Positions 34,296 to 45,433 of a stretch of DNA of 64,000 bases are shown here, in pieces. Position numbers and translations under genes: made by a program. Positions within the stretch are counted from its first letter, which is position 1. Every line of letters begins with the position of its first letter. Below the pieces are notes generated by a model, which was not told where the DNA came from, ran no database searches, and was given only the letters and a program-made list of their open reading frames with translations. The DNA is taken from contig NC_052353.1 of assembly GCF_009727055.1 (NCBI RefSeq), positions 41,470,566 through 41,534,565 of the forward strand. Direction: 5' to 3'. Source of the stretch: Benincasa hispida (Eukaryota; Streptophyta; Magnoliopsida; Cucurbitales; Cucurbitaceae).

Positions 34296-34580
34296 CACTA
34301 TAAGAAATTTGGGCTTTAATATCGGTTTAAAACTGACACTAAAAGGCTTTAATGTCAGTTGGAAACCAACATTGAAGATCGTGTTATAAAAAGTCTTTAA
34401 TGTCGGTTTTAAACCAACATTATAGCTGACCAAAATTTCAGTACCAATTGTCTTCAATGTCGGTTCAACCGACATTGTATATCATCTTCAATTCAATTGA
34501 AAACCAACATTGTACACCATCTTCAATGTCGGTTTAAAATCGACATTGTACGTCATCTTCAATATTAGTTTTTTACCAAA
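34296..34580. repeat. Terminal and subterminal repeats of CACTA element 2 (3' side)
   Basis: After the CACTA terminus, several alternating CTTTAATGTCAG/CTTCAATGTCGG and AACCAACATT/ACCGACATT words occur, matching those at 24600-24819 and 49130-49266. Confidence 0.8.
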
Positions 34581-35302
34581 TTTGTTCAATAATTGTCCCT
34601 TTTTTTATACCTCATTTTTTAAATTGTCCAATCCATTTTTATTATCGCTCAAAGACTTAAAAATGATATTATATCTCTCGTGTTGGGTCGAGAAATGTCC
34701 ATCATCATATTTTATTAAAAAAATATTAAAAAAATTATTTATTGTAATGTGTGCTTGTTATATTCTGCATGGCAAGCCAACAATATTTCTCTTCCACCTA
34801 TAAATGCACAACAAACCTAAAATATAACAATAGAGTACACAACAATACACTACCACAAAACTAAATACAAAATTACCTGCAATTAAGCACACTTCTATAA
34901 TAATTTATTCACAAACAACAATTAGTACTTCCAATCCATTCTATAAATATTTATCGACTATGAATAAATACATTAACCAACATTTGTATATCGATAACAC
35001 ACTTCCATAGAACAATAATTAAAATTATCATATCCAACACTCATATGGAACCACGTGCCTCTCCAAAACTACAATCAGAAATACCAAACACTTCTATAAT
35101 ATTAATAATCATTTCTCCCCCTCACAAATATCAATTAGTACTTACACCACCCATAAACAAAAAAACTATACATAAATCTTCCAATAAAAAGATCATGGTT
35201 AGATAATAATTCGTCTATCCACAAACCAATAATTAGTACTTTAGATTCATTCTAAACTTGCATATTTTACTCAAAACTCATCAAGATTCATTCTAAGCTA
35301 GC

Positions 35303-36537
35303 TGTTGAATGAGAAATTTTGGACCAATTACAAGTTGCCACATCATTTACTAAATTAATAACGAAATTCTAAATCATTAAATTTGGGCTCAATTAGGAGT
35401 TGGCATATGTCCTGAATTGAAGTTAAAGACACATTTCAATGATGCCACGTGGTTTTATCATGACCGTTGAATCAGATAAGATTAATTTGGTCCAATTTGA
35501 TATTATTATTTGGGTCAAAGTCCAACTAAACCCAAAAATAGGTTGAATTTGACCCAAATGTCAAATCAGACCTAAATCCGATTAATTATGCCCAAAGGCC
35601 AAACCCATGGACCAACCAAGTCCAAATCCAACTAATTGGGCCCAAAGGTCAGGCCCATGGATCAACCAAGCCCAAACTCACCTGTTAACTCTATAAATAG
35701 AGAAGCTCTCCTCATTTGGAGAGGTTAGCAATTCTATACTCCAGAGAGCTTAGGGAGAATTCTCTACCATCAGAAGACTCCTTGACTCCTAAAGCTGGCC
35801 ACTCTTGAAGACTGAAGTCCTTTCTAGATACAAGCATTCTGAAGACCGAAGTCCTTTGAAGATACAAGCATTCTGATCACGCTTAAAGACTGAAGTCCTT
35901 TGAAGATACAAGCATTCTGACCATGCTTGAAGACTGAAGACCCTTGAAGACACAAACACTCTTTCAAGACGTTTGGTGCTTTTCTTCTTCAAGTCAAGTA
36001 CATTCACCCAACTGAGAGAGAATCAGAGAATCAAGTACTAGAGATCGAACCACATTGCATCAAATCAATCTCAACATCAACACCAACTCAAGTTCAACTC
36101 CACGAAACAAGTTTCTCCGAAAGCCACGTGTGAACACTAATCCTCCAAGAAGATCATCCAAAAAGATCAACAAACCAAAGGTCGATCGTCCAAGAAGATC
36201 AACAAGCCCAAAGACCGATCGTCCAAGAAGGTCAACAAGCCCAAAGGCCGATCGTCCAAGAAGATCATCAAGCTCAAAAGTCGATCATCTAAGAAGATCA
36301 ATAAGCCCAAAGGTCGATCATTAAGAAGATCAACAAGCCCAAAGGCCGATCACCCAAGGAGATCAACAAGCCCAAAGGCTGATCATTCAAGAAGATCAAC
36401 CAGCTTAAAGATTATAATTTATTTTGAAAGCATCAAAATACTATGTATTAGAAATTGTACTCACTTTCCACAAAATTAATACAAATACAAAGTTCAAGTT
36501 CCACGAAATAAATTTCTCTTGGAATCTCGTGCGAACA
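35303..36537 (+). repeat. 5' LTR of the gypsy-type element
   Basis: 1,235 bases, starting TGTTGAATGAGAAATTTTGG and ending CGTGCGAACA. It contains a TATA-like CTCTATAAATAGAG (about 35690-35703), a roughly 45-bp array (35800-35960) and a 33-bp array (36155-36410). It matches the 3' LTR along its length with scattered substitutions and small indels. Confidence 0.9.
36155..36410. repeat. 33-bp tandem array in the 5' LTR, about 8 units
   Basis: The unit carries AGATCAACAAGCCCAAAGGC followed by CGATCGTCC. The 33-base period keeps one frame open as an 11-residue repeat. The same array is at 43720-43960 in the other LTR. Confidence 0.85.
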
Positions 36538-36609
36538 AATTGGCACGCCCAGTGGGACCTCTCTACCTTTCATCTCTCTCTCGTCATCCAAAGTCAATAA
36601 ACTTACAAA

Positions 36610-37840
36610 TGGCACCAAAGAAAGTTGTATCTAAAGCTACCGTCGTCAGCGATACTTACATAAACTCTGTCATCACAGAACAACTAATGGAATCTACTAA
36701 AGGCGGGATTGTTATTAAAGAAAATCCCTTGTTCGACAGCTATGTTTTTGCTACTGATCCATCAGATAAAGAATCACACTTTGATGTAGTATCTATCATG
36801 GTGACTAACGTAACGACTAAGTCAGTCATGGCAGAGATGGAAAGGAAGATAAATTTCCTAATGAAAGTTGTTGAAGAGCTCATGAAATCGCTGCTTTAAG
36901 AGATCAAATACAGGCTTGAGAAACTGTTGAGTCGAGTCAATCTCCAACTACAAAAGCCAATGACAAAGGAAAGACTGTCTTGCAGGAAGACCAGCTACAA
37001 CAATCTACCTCTGTCGCCACCATGTCAATTCAACAGCTGCAGGATATGATTACAAACTCCATAAGGGCTCAGTACGGAAAATCATCACAGTCCTTCTTTA
37101 TGTACTCCAAGCTGTACACAAAGAGAATCAACAACCTGAGAATGCCAGTTAGGTATCAACCTCCAAAGTTCTAACAGTTCGATGGAAAGGGAAATCCAAA
37201 ACAACATGTTGCATACTTCATTGAAACCTGCGAAAATGCAGGAACCAGAGAAGACCAGCTAGTCAAGCAGTTCATCCGTACCTTGAAAGGAAATGCTTTC
37301 GATTGGTATACTAATTTTGAACCATAAGTGATTGACAATTGGGAACAGCTAAAAAATGAGTTCCTGAAACGTTTCTACAGTACAAGGCGCACTGTTAGCA
37401 TGATGGAGCTAACGAACACTAAACAGTGGAAGGGAGAGACAGTCATCGATTACATCAACCGATGGAGAGCTTTGAGTCTAACTTGCAAAGATAGACTCAC
37501 TGAATTATCTGCAGTGGAGATGTGCACTTAAGGCATGCATTGGGAGCTTCTGTACATCCTACAAGGGATAAAACCTTGTACATTTAAGGAGTTGGCAACA
37601 CGCGTTCATGATATGGAGCTGAGCATCGGCAATAGAGGAACTAAAGATTTTCTAGTCCCGAAAGGGAGAAAATACAAGAATGAATCCAAAGGCACTGAAA
37701 AGATCGTGGATAGTGCCACAAAAGAATCTATAGTCGTTCATGTGACCCCGCTGAAATTTTTCTCCAAAGGAAAACAAACAAAATTTGAAAGAAGGCACAA
37801 TGAGGGCAAGAAGCATTGTCCAACTCTTAAAGGAAGATAA
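36610..37840 (+). pseudogene. Gypsy gag (retrotransposon gag domain), decayed
   Basis: It begins at MAPKKVVSKATVV (36609) and passes through QQLQDMITNSIRAQYG (about 37034) and FIRTLKGNAFDWYT (37271-37312). The core EQLKNEFLKRFYSTRRTVSM and DYINRWRALSLTCKDRLTEL follows (37340-37510), then [16 protein letters not shown] frame change lies near 36870 and stops occur at about 36918, 37172, 37325, 37529 and 37838, several at expected glutamine codons. The product would be the capsid-like protein. The start is placed 73 bases past the LTR; the bases between, starting ATTGGCACGCCCAGTGGGA, are the likely primer-binding region. Confidence 0.85.
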
Positions 37841-39026
37841 GAGAAGGTTTATTCATTCCCTGTCTCTGATGTGGCAGATATGTTAGAGCAACTGTTAGAG
37901 AAGCAACTTATTCAGCTGTCGGAATGCAAGCGGTCAGGACAAGCAGGAAAAGTAGATGATCCTAACTACTTCAAGTATCATCGGGTCGTTAGTCACCCAG
38001 TTGAAAGGTGCTTCGTGCTAAAGGAATGAATTCTAAAGTTGGCTCGTTAAAAGAAGATTGAGCTCGATTTGGATGAAATAGCTCAGAAAAATCACGCTAC
38101 AGTAGCGGCAACTTCAAGTGTTCCAATGTTGTCTGTGTCCCATTCTCAAAGACAAAGCCTGATCTAATTTGGAGCATTCAAGCCTATAGTTGTTCGGTTC
38201 CAACAAGAGATTCAAATAGCAAACTCCAAAAAGAAAGATGAGCTCGTTGAAGATGACAATGAAGGGTGGATAGTTGTGACTCGTCGAAAAAGAAGACAGC
38301 CATACTCCATCCAAAAAGAGTCGCGTTCCTATCGAAGCTATAGAAGAAAGAACAAGACTAAAAAAAAAAAGCAAAAAAATGACATGGAAACCTAAGCTTG
38401 CAAAGAAAGAAGACAAGGACTCCTCTCAATTCCGACGGCCGACAACTTTGGCAGAATTTCTCCCTAGAAGCTTTTTCATTAATCATCTAGAGAAAGTATT
38501 AGAAGTTATTGCATGTCACACTGTCGGCATAGTGAAAGTCGACAACAATCATATAATTGCCGAAGAAGTCAATGACTCAAAAGCAATGAAGGAAAAAACT
38601 TCTGTCTTCGATCGTATTAAGCCTTCAAGTGCTCGATCTTCAGTCTTTCAAAGATTGAGTATGGCCACGGTAGGAGAAGAAGACCAATGTCCAACGACTA
38701 CTTCTACTCGAACTTCAGCCTTCAAAAGACTAAGTATATCTACATCAAAGAAAGATCGACCTTCAGCATCTGTTTTTGATCGTCTCAAGACAACAAGCGA
38801 TCAACATAAAGGAACGATGAAAATCTTGAAGGCAACGTCATTCCATGAAGAAAACAACGACAAAAAGATTCACAGTCGTGTCCCTTCACACATGAAGAGG
38901 AAATTTTCTGTTGACATAAATATAGAAGGTTCCCTGATAGTGAAGCCAAAACTCATCATATTGACAAATCCTACCAATGAAGAGGATGATCAAAACCATG
39001 CTGAAATAAGAGCTTCTAAAGTTTAA
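37841..39026 (+). pseudogene. Second internal frame of the gypsy-type element (gag-associated, unknown function)
   Basis: It continues from gag with stops up to about 38170, then an open frame 38379-39026 (215 aa). That frame has two kinds of internal repeats: SVFDRIKPSS / SVFDRLKTTS and SVFQRLSMAT / SAFKRLSIST. It is lysine, serine and threonine rich. I recognise this as the segment that usually lies between gag and protease in one cucurbit gypsy lineage, but no catalytic motif is visible. No DTG/DSG protease motif or reverse transcriptase follows. Confidence 0.6.
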
Positions 39027-39569
39027 ATGAAGAAGCTCCTCATCGCAAGAGCCTAAACTACATGATGCTCCTGGCCCGCATGAGCTTAAAATATGAATAG
39101 TCCAAAAAAAAATCTTTGTACGAACTACGTTACGACTTGATCCCTGTCATTATAAAGGGTACGTAAGCAACTTTGAGAAATTTAAGTTCAGTCACACATG
39201 AAAAAAAAATATTCTTTTTGAACTACATTATGACTTCATCCCTATCATTATGAAGGGTATGTAGGCAACTTGAAAGAAACTTCAAGTTCAGTCCAGTTAA
39301 AAAAAAAAAAAAAAAAAACTTGAACTACATCATGATTTGATCCCTTTCTTTAAAGGTACGAAAAAAACTTAAAGAAATTTAAGTTTAGTTCATCAGAAAA
39401 TGTACCACAATCACCTAAGTATGATACTACAAGATTGATGTTGATCATCCCCGTTAAAGAATGACACTCCAGATTGAAGATATTCATCCCTATTGGATGC
39501 AACACAATGGATTGAAGATGTTCATCCCTCTAAGAAGCTAGCACAGTAAATAAAAGGCACATACTTGGA

Positions 39570-40330
39570 ATGCGCTTCGCTTCCTCTTTAAAATCAAACT
39601 TGGATGCCCCTCCATCTTCAAGTTCAGAGGCTTCGTTGATGCTCTTCAATCTTCAAGTTCAGAGGCTTTGTCGATGCTCTTCAATCTTCAAGTTCAGAGG
39701 CTTCATCGATGCTCCTCCATCTTCAAGTTTAGAGGCTTCATCGATGCTTCATCTTCATGCTCAAGTCTAGAGGCTTTGCAATTCCATCTTCATGCTCAAA
39801 GTCGCAAAGTTAAGCTCAATGTGAAGATTCATCGATGCTTCATCAAACTCAAGTGCGGAGGATTCGTCGATGCTTCAAGCTCAAATGCAGAGGATTCACT
39901 GATTCTTCAAGCTCAAGTGCAGAGGATTTGCTAATGCTTCGTCAAACTCAAATACGGAGGATTTGTCGATGCTTTGTTAAACTCAAACGCGAAGGTCTCA
40001 TCGATGCTTTTCCATCTTCAAGTTCAGAGGCTCTATCGATGTTGTTCCATCTTCAAGTTCAAGATTGGCGTGCATGGCCTCACTTTCATCTTCAAGTTCA
40101 AGGTCGATGTGCATAGCTCCGCTCCATCTTCAAGTTCAAGGTCGGCATGCATGGCTCCACTTCCATCTTCAAGTTCAAGGTCGGTGTGCATGGCTTCGCT
40201 CCATCTTCAAGTTCAATGTTGGTGGGTATGGCTCCGCTCCATCTTCAAGCTCAAGATCAGTATGCATAGCTCCACTTCATCTTCAAATTCATGGTCGGTG
40301 TGCATGGCTCGACTCCATCTTCAATGATTC
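39570..40330. repeat. Tandem array, about 35-40-bp units
   Basis: Units built on ATCTTCAAGTTCAGAGGCTT (39615-40060) change into units with ATCTTCAAGTTCAAGGTCGG (40060-40330). Variation in unit length leaves many frames open; the resulting open frames are not genes. Confidence 0.85.
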
Positions 40331-40858
40331 GGTCTACAAAATCACGACACAGCTTCGCTTCATCTCTAAAGTCTGGCGTGGTTCGCTTCATCTCCAAACT
40401 GATCACGCGGCTTCACTTCATCTTCAAAGTCGTGGCATGACTTCGCTTCAACTCTAAACTGATGGCGCGACTTCACTTCATCTCCAAATTATTGGCGCAG
40501 TTTCGCTTTATCTCCAAAGTCTAGTATGGTTCGCTTCATCTCCAAAGTTGTGGCCTGGCTTCACTTCATCTCCAAATTTATGGCGCGACTTCGTTTTATC
40601 TCCAAAGTCGTGGTACGGTTTCGTTTCATCTCCAAAATGTTGGCACGGCTTCGTTTCATCTCCAAAGTCGTGGCGTGGCTTCGTTTCATCTCCAAACTGA
40701 TGGCACGGTTTCACTTCAACTCCAAACTGATGAAGCGACTTCACTTCATCTCCAAAGTCGTGCTGCAGTTTCGTTTCCTCTCCAAAATGTTGGTACAACT
40801 TCACCCCTTCTCCAAAATATTGGTGCAGCTTCGCTTCCACCCCAAAAATTTTGGTGTG
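40330..40858. repeat. 30-bp tandem array, about 17 units
   Basis: Successive units contain TTCGTTTCATCTCCAAAGTC or close variants at 30-base spacing, clearest over 40560-40770. Because 30 is a multiple of three, frames on both strands stay open (40508-40882 minus, 40526-40897 plus) and look like 10-residue repeat proteins. I regard them as by-products. Confidence 0.9.
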
Positions 40859-41420
40859 GTTCCACCTCATATGCGAGATCAAGTTTGGTTTGTCTAGCTC
40901 TACCTCATATGCGAGGACAAATCTGGTCTATCCAGCTCCACCTTATATGCGAGGACAACTTTGGTCCGTCCGGCTACGCCTTATTTGCGAGATCGACTCC
41001 GGCCAACCTGACTTCGCTCAAAAGCTTGATGGCATATTCTTCCCATCTTCAAAGTTTGATGGCATATCCGCCCCATCTTCAATACTCAATGACCTATTTG
41101 CCTTATCTTCAAATTTTGATTAAGGAGTAACATAATAAGGTAGACCTTTTCGGGATCCACCCTAGGGTGATCGAATGGGAGAGTTGTAAGCCTTTGCGGG
41201 GCCTCTCCCATGACGATCAGGATGCACGAACGGTATTACAAGACTAACCTTTCCAGAATCCTTCCTAGGGCGATCGAATGGGAGAGTTGTAAGCCTTTGC
41301 AGGGCCCTCCCATGACAATCAAGATGCACGAACGACACTACAAGATAATTGGTGATCGAATGAGAGGGTTATAAGCCTTTGCAGGTCACCCCATGACGAT
41401 CAGGAAGCACAAACAGGGAT
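40858..41420. repeat. Two further short arrays (about 48-bp and about 118-bp units)
   Basis: CTCATATGCGAG recurs at about 40866 and 40907, with TTATATGCGAG at about 40943. Then GATCGAATGGGAGAGTTGTA recurs at about 41170 and 41272, with a partial third unit (GATCGAATGAGAGGGTTATA) at about 41354. All lie between the gag region and the 3' LTR. Confidence 0.8.
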
Positions 41421-41552
41421 ACAATAGATAGACCATGCCAAAGTCGTCCTTATGTGCGCCAAAGACGGGTCGATGAGATTAAAAAAATTGTTTTGTTGTG
41501 CTCTTTTGGTTGCATCGTAACTCCTACAAAAAAATAGTAATGGGGCAAGTTA

Positions 41553-41556
41553 GTAA

Positions 41557-41597
<41 letters not shown>

Positions 41598-41800
41598 AAA
41601 ACAAAAACAAAAAAAAACATGTGAAAAAAAGAAAAGAAAAGTGTTGAAAAAAAAAAGCAAACAGAAAAGAAAAAGAAAGCAGAAAAACTTTGCTTAAAAA
41701 AAAAAGAAAGAAAGAAAAAAATTAAAAAAACAAAAAACAAAAGGAAGAAAACGTTGAAAGAAAATAGGAAAGGGAAAGAAATGAAAGATTAGAAGAAAAG
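41553..41800. repeat. (AAT)n and A-rich low-complexity tract
   Basis: An AAT run at about 41558-41586 is followed by long AAAAAC/GAAAA-rich sequence. Purine-rich on this strand, non-coding. Confidence 0.8.
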
Positions 41801-41859
41801 AGGGATGATGATAATGGAGAGACTTGGGTCCTATTTATAGAGGTTCCCTAAATTCTATA

Positions 41860-42800
41860 ACAAATTAGGAAATTCAAATTAAATAAATATTTAATTTAAA
41901 ATATTATATTCTTATTAGATTTCCTAATTTTATTCTATCTTAATTTCAAATTAAAATAAAAATAAATAAATTAAACAAATTCCCTATCTAATTTGATTTT
42001 ATTAGATTTTGCCCTTAAATTTATCTTCAACTAAGATTTGGACATATTCCAAATTTTATTCAAAATCAAATTTAAATTGCGGATAAAATCACAAATTAAA
42101 ACTTGGTCATATTCCAAATTTTATTCAAAATCAAATTGTTCACCATTGAGATTAAATTGTAAATAAAATCTCAAATTAAAATTTGGGTATATTCCAAAAT
42201 TTATCCTCAAATCTAAATCATCACACTCCAAATTATTAAGAATAAAATCTTAAATTAAAATCTTGGCATATTCCAAATTTTATCCCAAATCTAAATCATC
42301 GGACATTTATCCTCAAGCCAAATTATTAAGGATAAAATCTCAAATTAAAATTTGGACATATTCCAAATTTTATGTCAAATTCAAATCATACAAATTTAGA
42401 TTTTTTATCCTCAAGCCAAATTATTAAGGATAAAATCTCAAATTAAAATTTGGGCATCTTCCAAATTTTATATCAAATTCATCTTAATTTAGGTTTTTAT
42501 CCTTATTTCCAAATCAAGTTAGGGGAAAGATCTAAAATTCATCCCAAATTAAAATTTGGTCATATTCCAAATTCAAGTATCATATTGAGTATTTATCTTC
42601 AATCAAAATAAATTGCGAATAAGAAAAAAAATCTCAATTGATCTTTTATTAAAAATCTCAAATTAAATTGGGACAAAGTTCAAAATTTTTCGTAAATTTG
42701 GCGATATTCCAAAATTTATCCCAAATTCAAGTTAAACTTATGTACTAAATTCATAGTTTGTGACACATCAATTGAGGTCAAATTCAAGAACAAATATATT
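41860..42800. repeat. AT-rich degenerate repeats before the 3' LTR
   Basis: Phrases such as CATATTCCAAATTTTAT and AAATCTCAAATTAAAAT-like words recur at irregular spacing (about 42050, 42110, 42190, 42270, 42360, 42465). No coding sequence. Confidence 0.65.
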
Positions 42801-42860
42801 CGGATTTTGATTCCAACTTATATTTTTCAATATTTATCCACCCATATATTGGCATAAATC

Positions 42861-44098
42861 TCGAAATGGGCAGAAATTTTGGACCAATCTCAAGTTGCCA
42901 CGTCATTTACTAAATTAATGACGAAATTCATAATCATTAAATTTGGGCTCAATTAAGAGTTGACGTATGTCTTGAATTGAAGTTGAAGACACATTTTTAT
43001 GATTCAACGTGGTTTTATCATGACCGTTGAATCAAATAAGATTAATTTGGTCCAATTTGATATTATTATTTGGGTCAAAGTCCAACAAAGCCCAAAAATA
43101 GGTTGAATTTGACCCAAATATCAAATCAGGCTTAAATCCGATTAATTGGGCCCAAAGGCTAGACCCATAGACCAACCAAGCCCAAGTCCAACTAATTGGG
43201 CTCAAAGGCTAGGCTCATGGATCAACCAAGCCCAAAGCCACCTGTGAACTCTATAAATAGAGAAGTTCTTCTCATTTGGAAAGGTCAGCAATTCTACACT
43301 CCAGAGAACTTAGAGGGAATTCTCTACAATCAGAAGACTCCTTGACTCCTGAAGCTGACCACACTTGAAGACTGAAGTCCTTTCGAGATACAAGCATTCT
43401 GAAGACCGAAATCCTTTGAAGATACAAGCATTCTGATCATGCTTGAAGACTGAAGTCCTTTGAAGATACAAGCATTCTAACCACGCTTGAAGACTGAAGG
43501 ATCCTTGAAGACATAAACACTCTTCCAAGACGTTCGATGCTTTTCTTCTTCAAGTCAAGCACATTCACCCAACTGAGAGAGAATCAGAGGATCAAGTATT
43601 AGAGATTTAACCACATCACATCAAATCAACCTCAACATCAACACCAACTCAAGTTCAACTCCATGAAATAAGTTTCTCTGGAAGACTCGTGCGAACACTA
43701 ATCCTCCAAGAAGATCATCCAAAAATATCAACAAGCCAAAGGCCGATCGTCCAAGAAGATCAACAAGCCCAAAAGCCAATCGTCCAAGAAGGTCACAAGC
43801 CCAAAGGCCGATCGTCCAAGAATATCATCGAGCCCAAAATTCGATCATCTAAGAAGAACAATAAGCCCAAAGGTCGATCATCCAAGAAGATCAACAAGCC
43901 CAAAGGTCGATCACCCAAGGAGATCAACAAGCCCAAAAGCCGATCGTTCAAGAAGATCAACCAGCTTAAAGATTATAATTTATTTTGAAAGCATCAAAAT
44001 ACTATGTATTAGAAATTGTACTCACTTTCCACAAAATTAATACAAATACAAAGTTCAAGTTCCATGAAATAAATTTCTCTTGGAATCTTGTGCGAACA
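42861..44098 (+). repeat. 3' LTR of the gypsy-type element
   Basis: 1,238 bases, collinear with 35303-36537, ending TGTGCGAACA immediately before the CTAGC duplication. Its left edge (TCTCGAAATGGGCAG) is set by alignment to the 5' LTR. Confidence 0.88.
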
Positions 44099-44103
44099 CT
44101 AGC

Positions 44104-45093
44104 ATTTACATTCTATTGAGACAAAAAAATAATAAGTATATCCTTACACAAATCGGCCAACAAAACTTGTCCATTGTGTTCGAATTACGTCAATCTCTCC
44201 TTGGGTATATGCATTTTTTGTATTGAACTACAAAAAAAAATAATAATAAACTCAACATAAGTTTACATCATTTATTAAATTAAAGCTAGTATATAAAAAA
44301 TAAAGAATTTATGTACGAGGTTAGTAATGAAAGTAATAGGATTTGCACTATTTTGTGCATATACTTTTGCACATAGTACCCGCATCCTACAGAATCTAAT
44401 TGACGAGGACACTGCATGTGAAGAAGTTGAAAACAATTATTCTTATGTTTGAATGAACATAATTTGTTAAAATATGAATGTAAATTTACCTTTATAGGTT
44501 TCCATTTTGGAGAAGACCGATGGTGTTGGAGATCGTGTTTGGCTTGCCATGTTTTCAATCCACTAAATAGTTTGAAAACATTAGCCAAACATAAATACTT
44601 GAATTAAGAGCTAAGAAAAATTAGTTACACTTACATATTTATAACTCCATGAAGTTCCTCTTGAACCTTACTTCGAATAGAGTCCAAAACATAAACACAA
44701 TTTTCTTGAAGATTGATTACAATCAATATCCAATGATAACTATAATAAGCAATAATTTTGAAATATTAGTACATGTATAATGAAAGTTAAAAATAACTAA
44801 AGCACTTGTATTTACTTACCCTATGTTATATGGAATAAGAACTAATTGGCCTAAATTAGCCAATTCTAGTTGGTTGGCTAAATTTCTAAATCAAAGATCT
44901 AGAGACTTCACATGTGGCGATATTTTTGCTTGGTCAATTATAAAAAACTTCTTGGTAATATCACGATCACATTAATCCCAAAAATACCTAAACAAAGCAA
45001 AAGTTATTATTTAAACATGAAAAAAATATACATAAAGATTGTGAATCAAGATGAGTAATACTTACGCAATGTATGTCAATATACATATGGAGG
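44104..45093 (-). pseudogene. Ulp1-like protease C-terminal half of CACTA element 2
   Basis: Minus-strand exon pieces match element 1: TYIA (about 45070), an ISPHVKS segment (about 44905), ANQLELANLGQLVLIPYN (about 44830-44880), the exon with GLKTWQAKHDLQHHRSSPKW (44500-44560) and CPRQLDSVGCGYYVQKY with the catalytic Cys (about 44370-44415). Stops such as the one after KSLDL show decay. The upstream half of the gene is deleted. Confidence 0.8.
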
Positions 45094-45433
45094 TAGATAC
45101 TAACATCACCGGCTAACAACTATATCTACTACTAAGATCTCCATGTGGATTTACCCCATCTGTGGAAAGAGCAAGACGAAGATTTCTAAGTTCTGACCTA
45201 AACTCTAGCCACAAATTGTCTACTTTTTTCCACGATAGTGCATCTTCTAGATGTTGTAATAAACCATCTTTTTCTTTTTTTCTTTTTTCTTTTTTTATTT
45301 TGGCATGCCACGACAACAAACTTGATGTTTCCTTGCTTCAAAACATTCTTTCAAATCTTCAAAATAGGGAGAAATACCACAAGACTTTTTCTAGAACATT
45401 CTTAGCCCTTTCCTTTAAATTTTTATGAAGCTT
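45094..45433 (-). pseudogene. TNP2 N-terminal piece, fused by deletion to the Ulp1 part
   Basis: The minus strand reads DGLLQHLEDALSWKKVDNLW and then LRLALSTDGVNPHGDLSSRY, matching element 1 at about 16590-16740. After a CTACCTCCAT segment (about 45084-45093) it jumps straight into the Ulp1 exon (ATGTATATTGACATACATTG). In element 1 these points are about 6.4 kb apart, or 4.5 kb without the solo LTR. Confidence 0.8.

Larger units (their letters stand above)
35303..44098 (+). mobile_element. Gypsy-type LTR element lacking pol, nested in CACTA element 2
   Basis: Two LTRs (35303-36537 and 42861-44098) and a perfect target duplication CTAGC (35298-35302 and 44099-44103) define an 8,796-base element. 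Removing it restores host sequence collinear with CACTA element 1 (TTCATTCTAAG then TAGCATTTACATTC). The inside holds a decayed gag and a downstream gag-like or unknown frame. After that, instead of protease, reverse transcriptase and integrase, it has satellite-like arrays (39570-41420). It therefore needs another element's enzymes to move. Confidence 0.9.

Noticed and set aside
36055..36324. 89-aa frame rich in Arg, Ser and Lys, resembling a basic DNA-binding protein
   Set aside because: It lies wholly inside an LTR and follows the 33-bp array; the other LTR has a shifted version.
36155..36410. CRISPR-like regular repeat spacing
   Set aside because: The 33-bp units are directly adjacent without unique spacers and occur in a plant LTR; a simple tandem array.
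39570..40457. Overlapping open frames of 66-130 aa in several frames
   Set aside because: They come from short tandem arrays with few stop words; residues are simple repeats and all frames are open.
40508..41130. Repeat-protein-like open frames on both strands
   Set aside because: They derive from the 30-bp array; no start context or conserved domain.
41450..41740. Phe-rich 96-aa frame that looks like a membrane protein
   Set aside because: It is the translation of A/T-rich low-complexity sequence.
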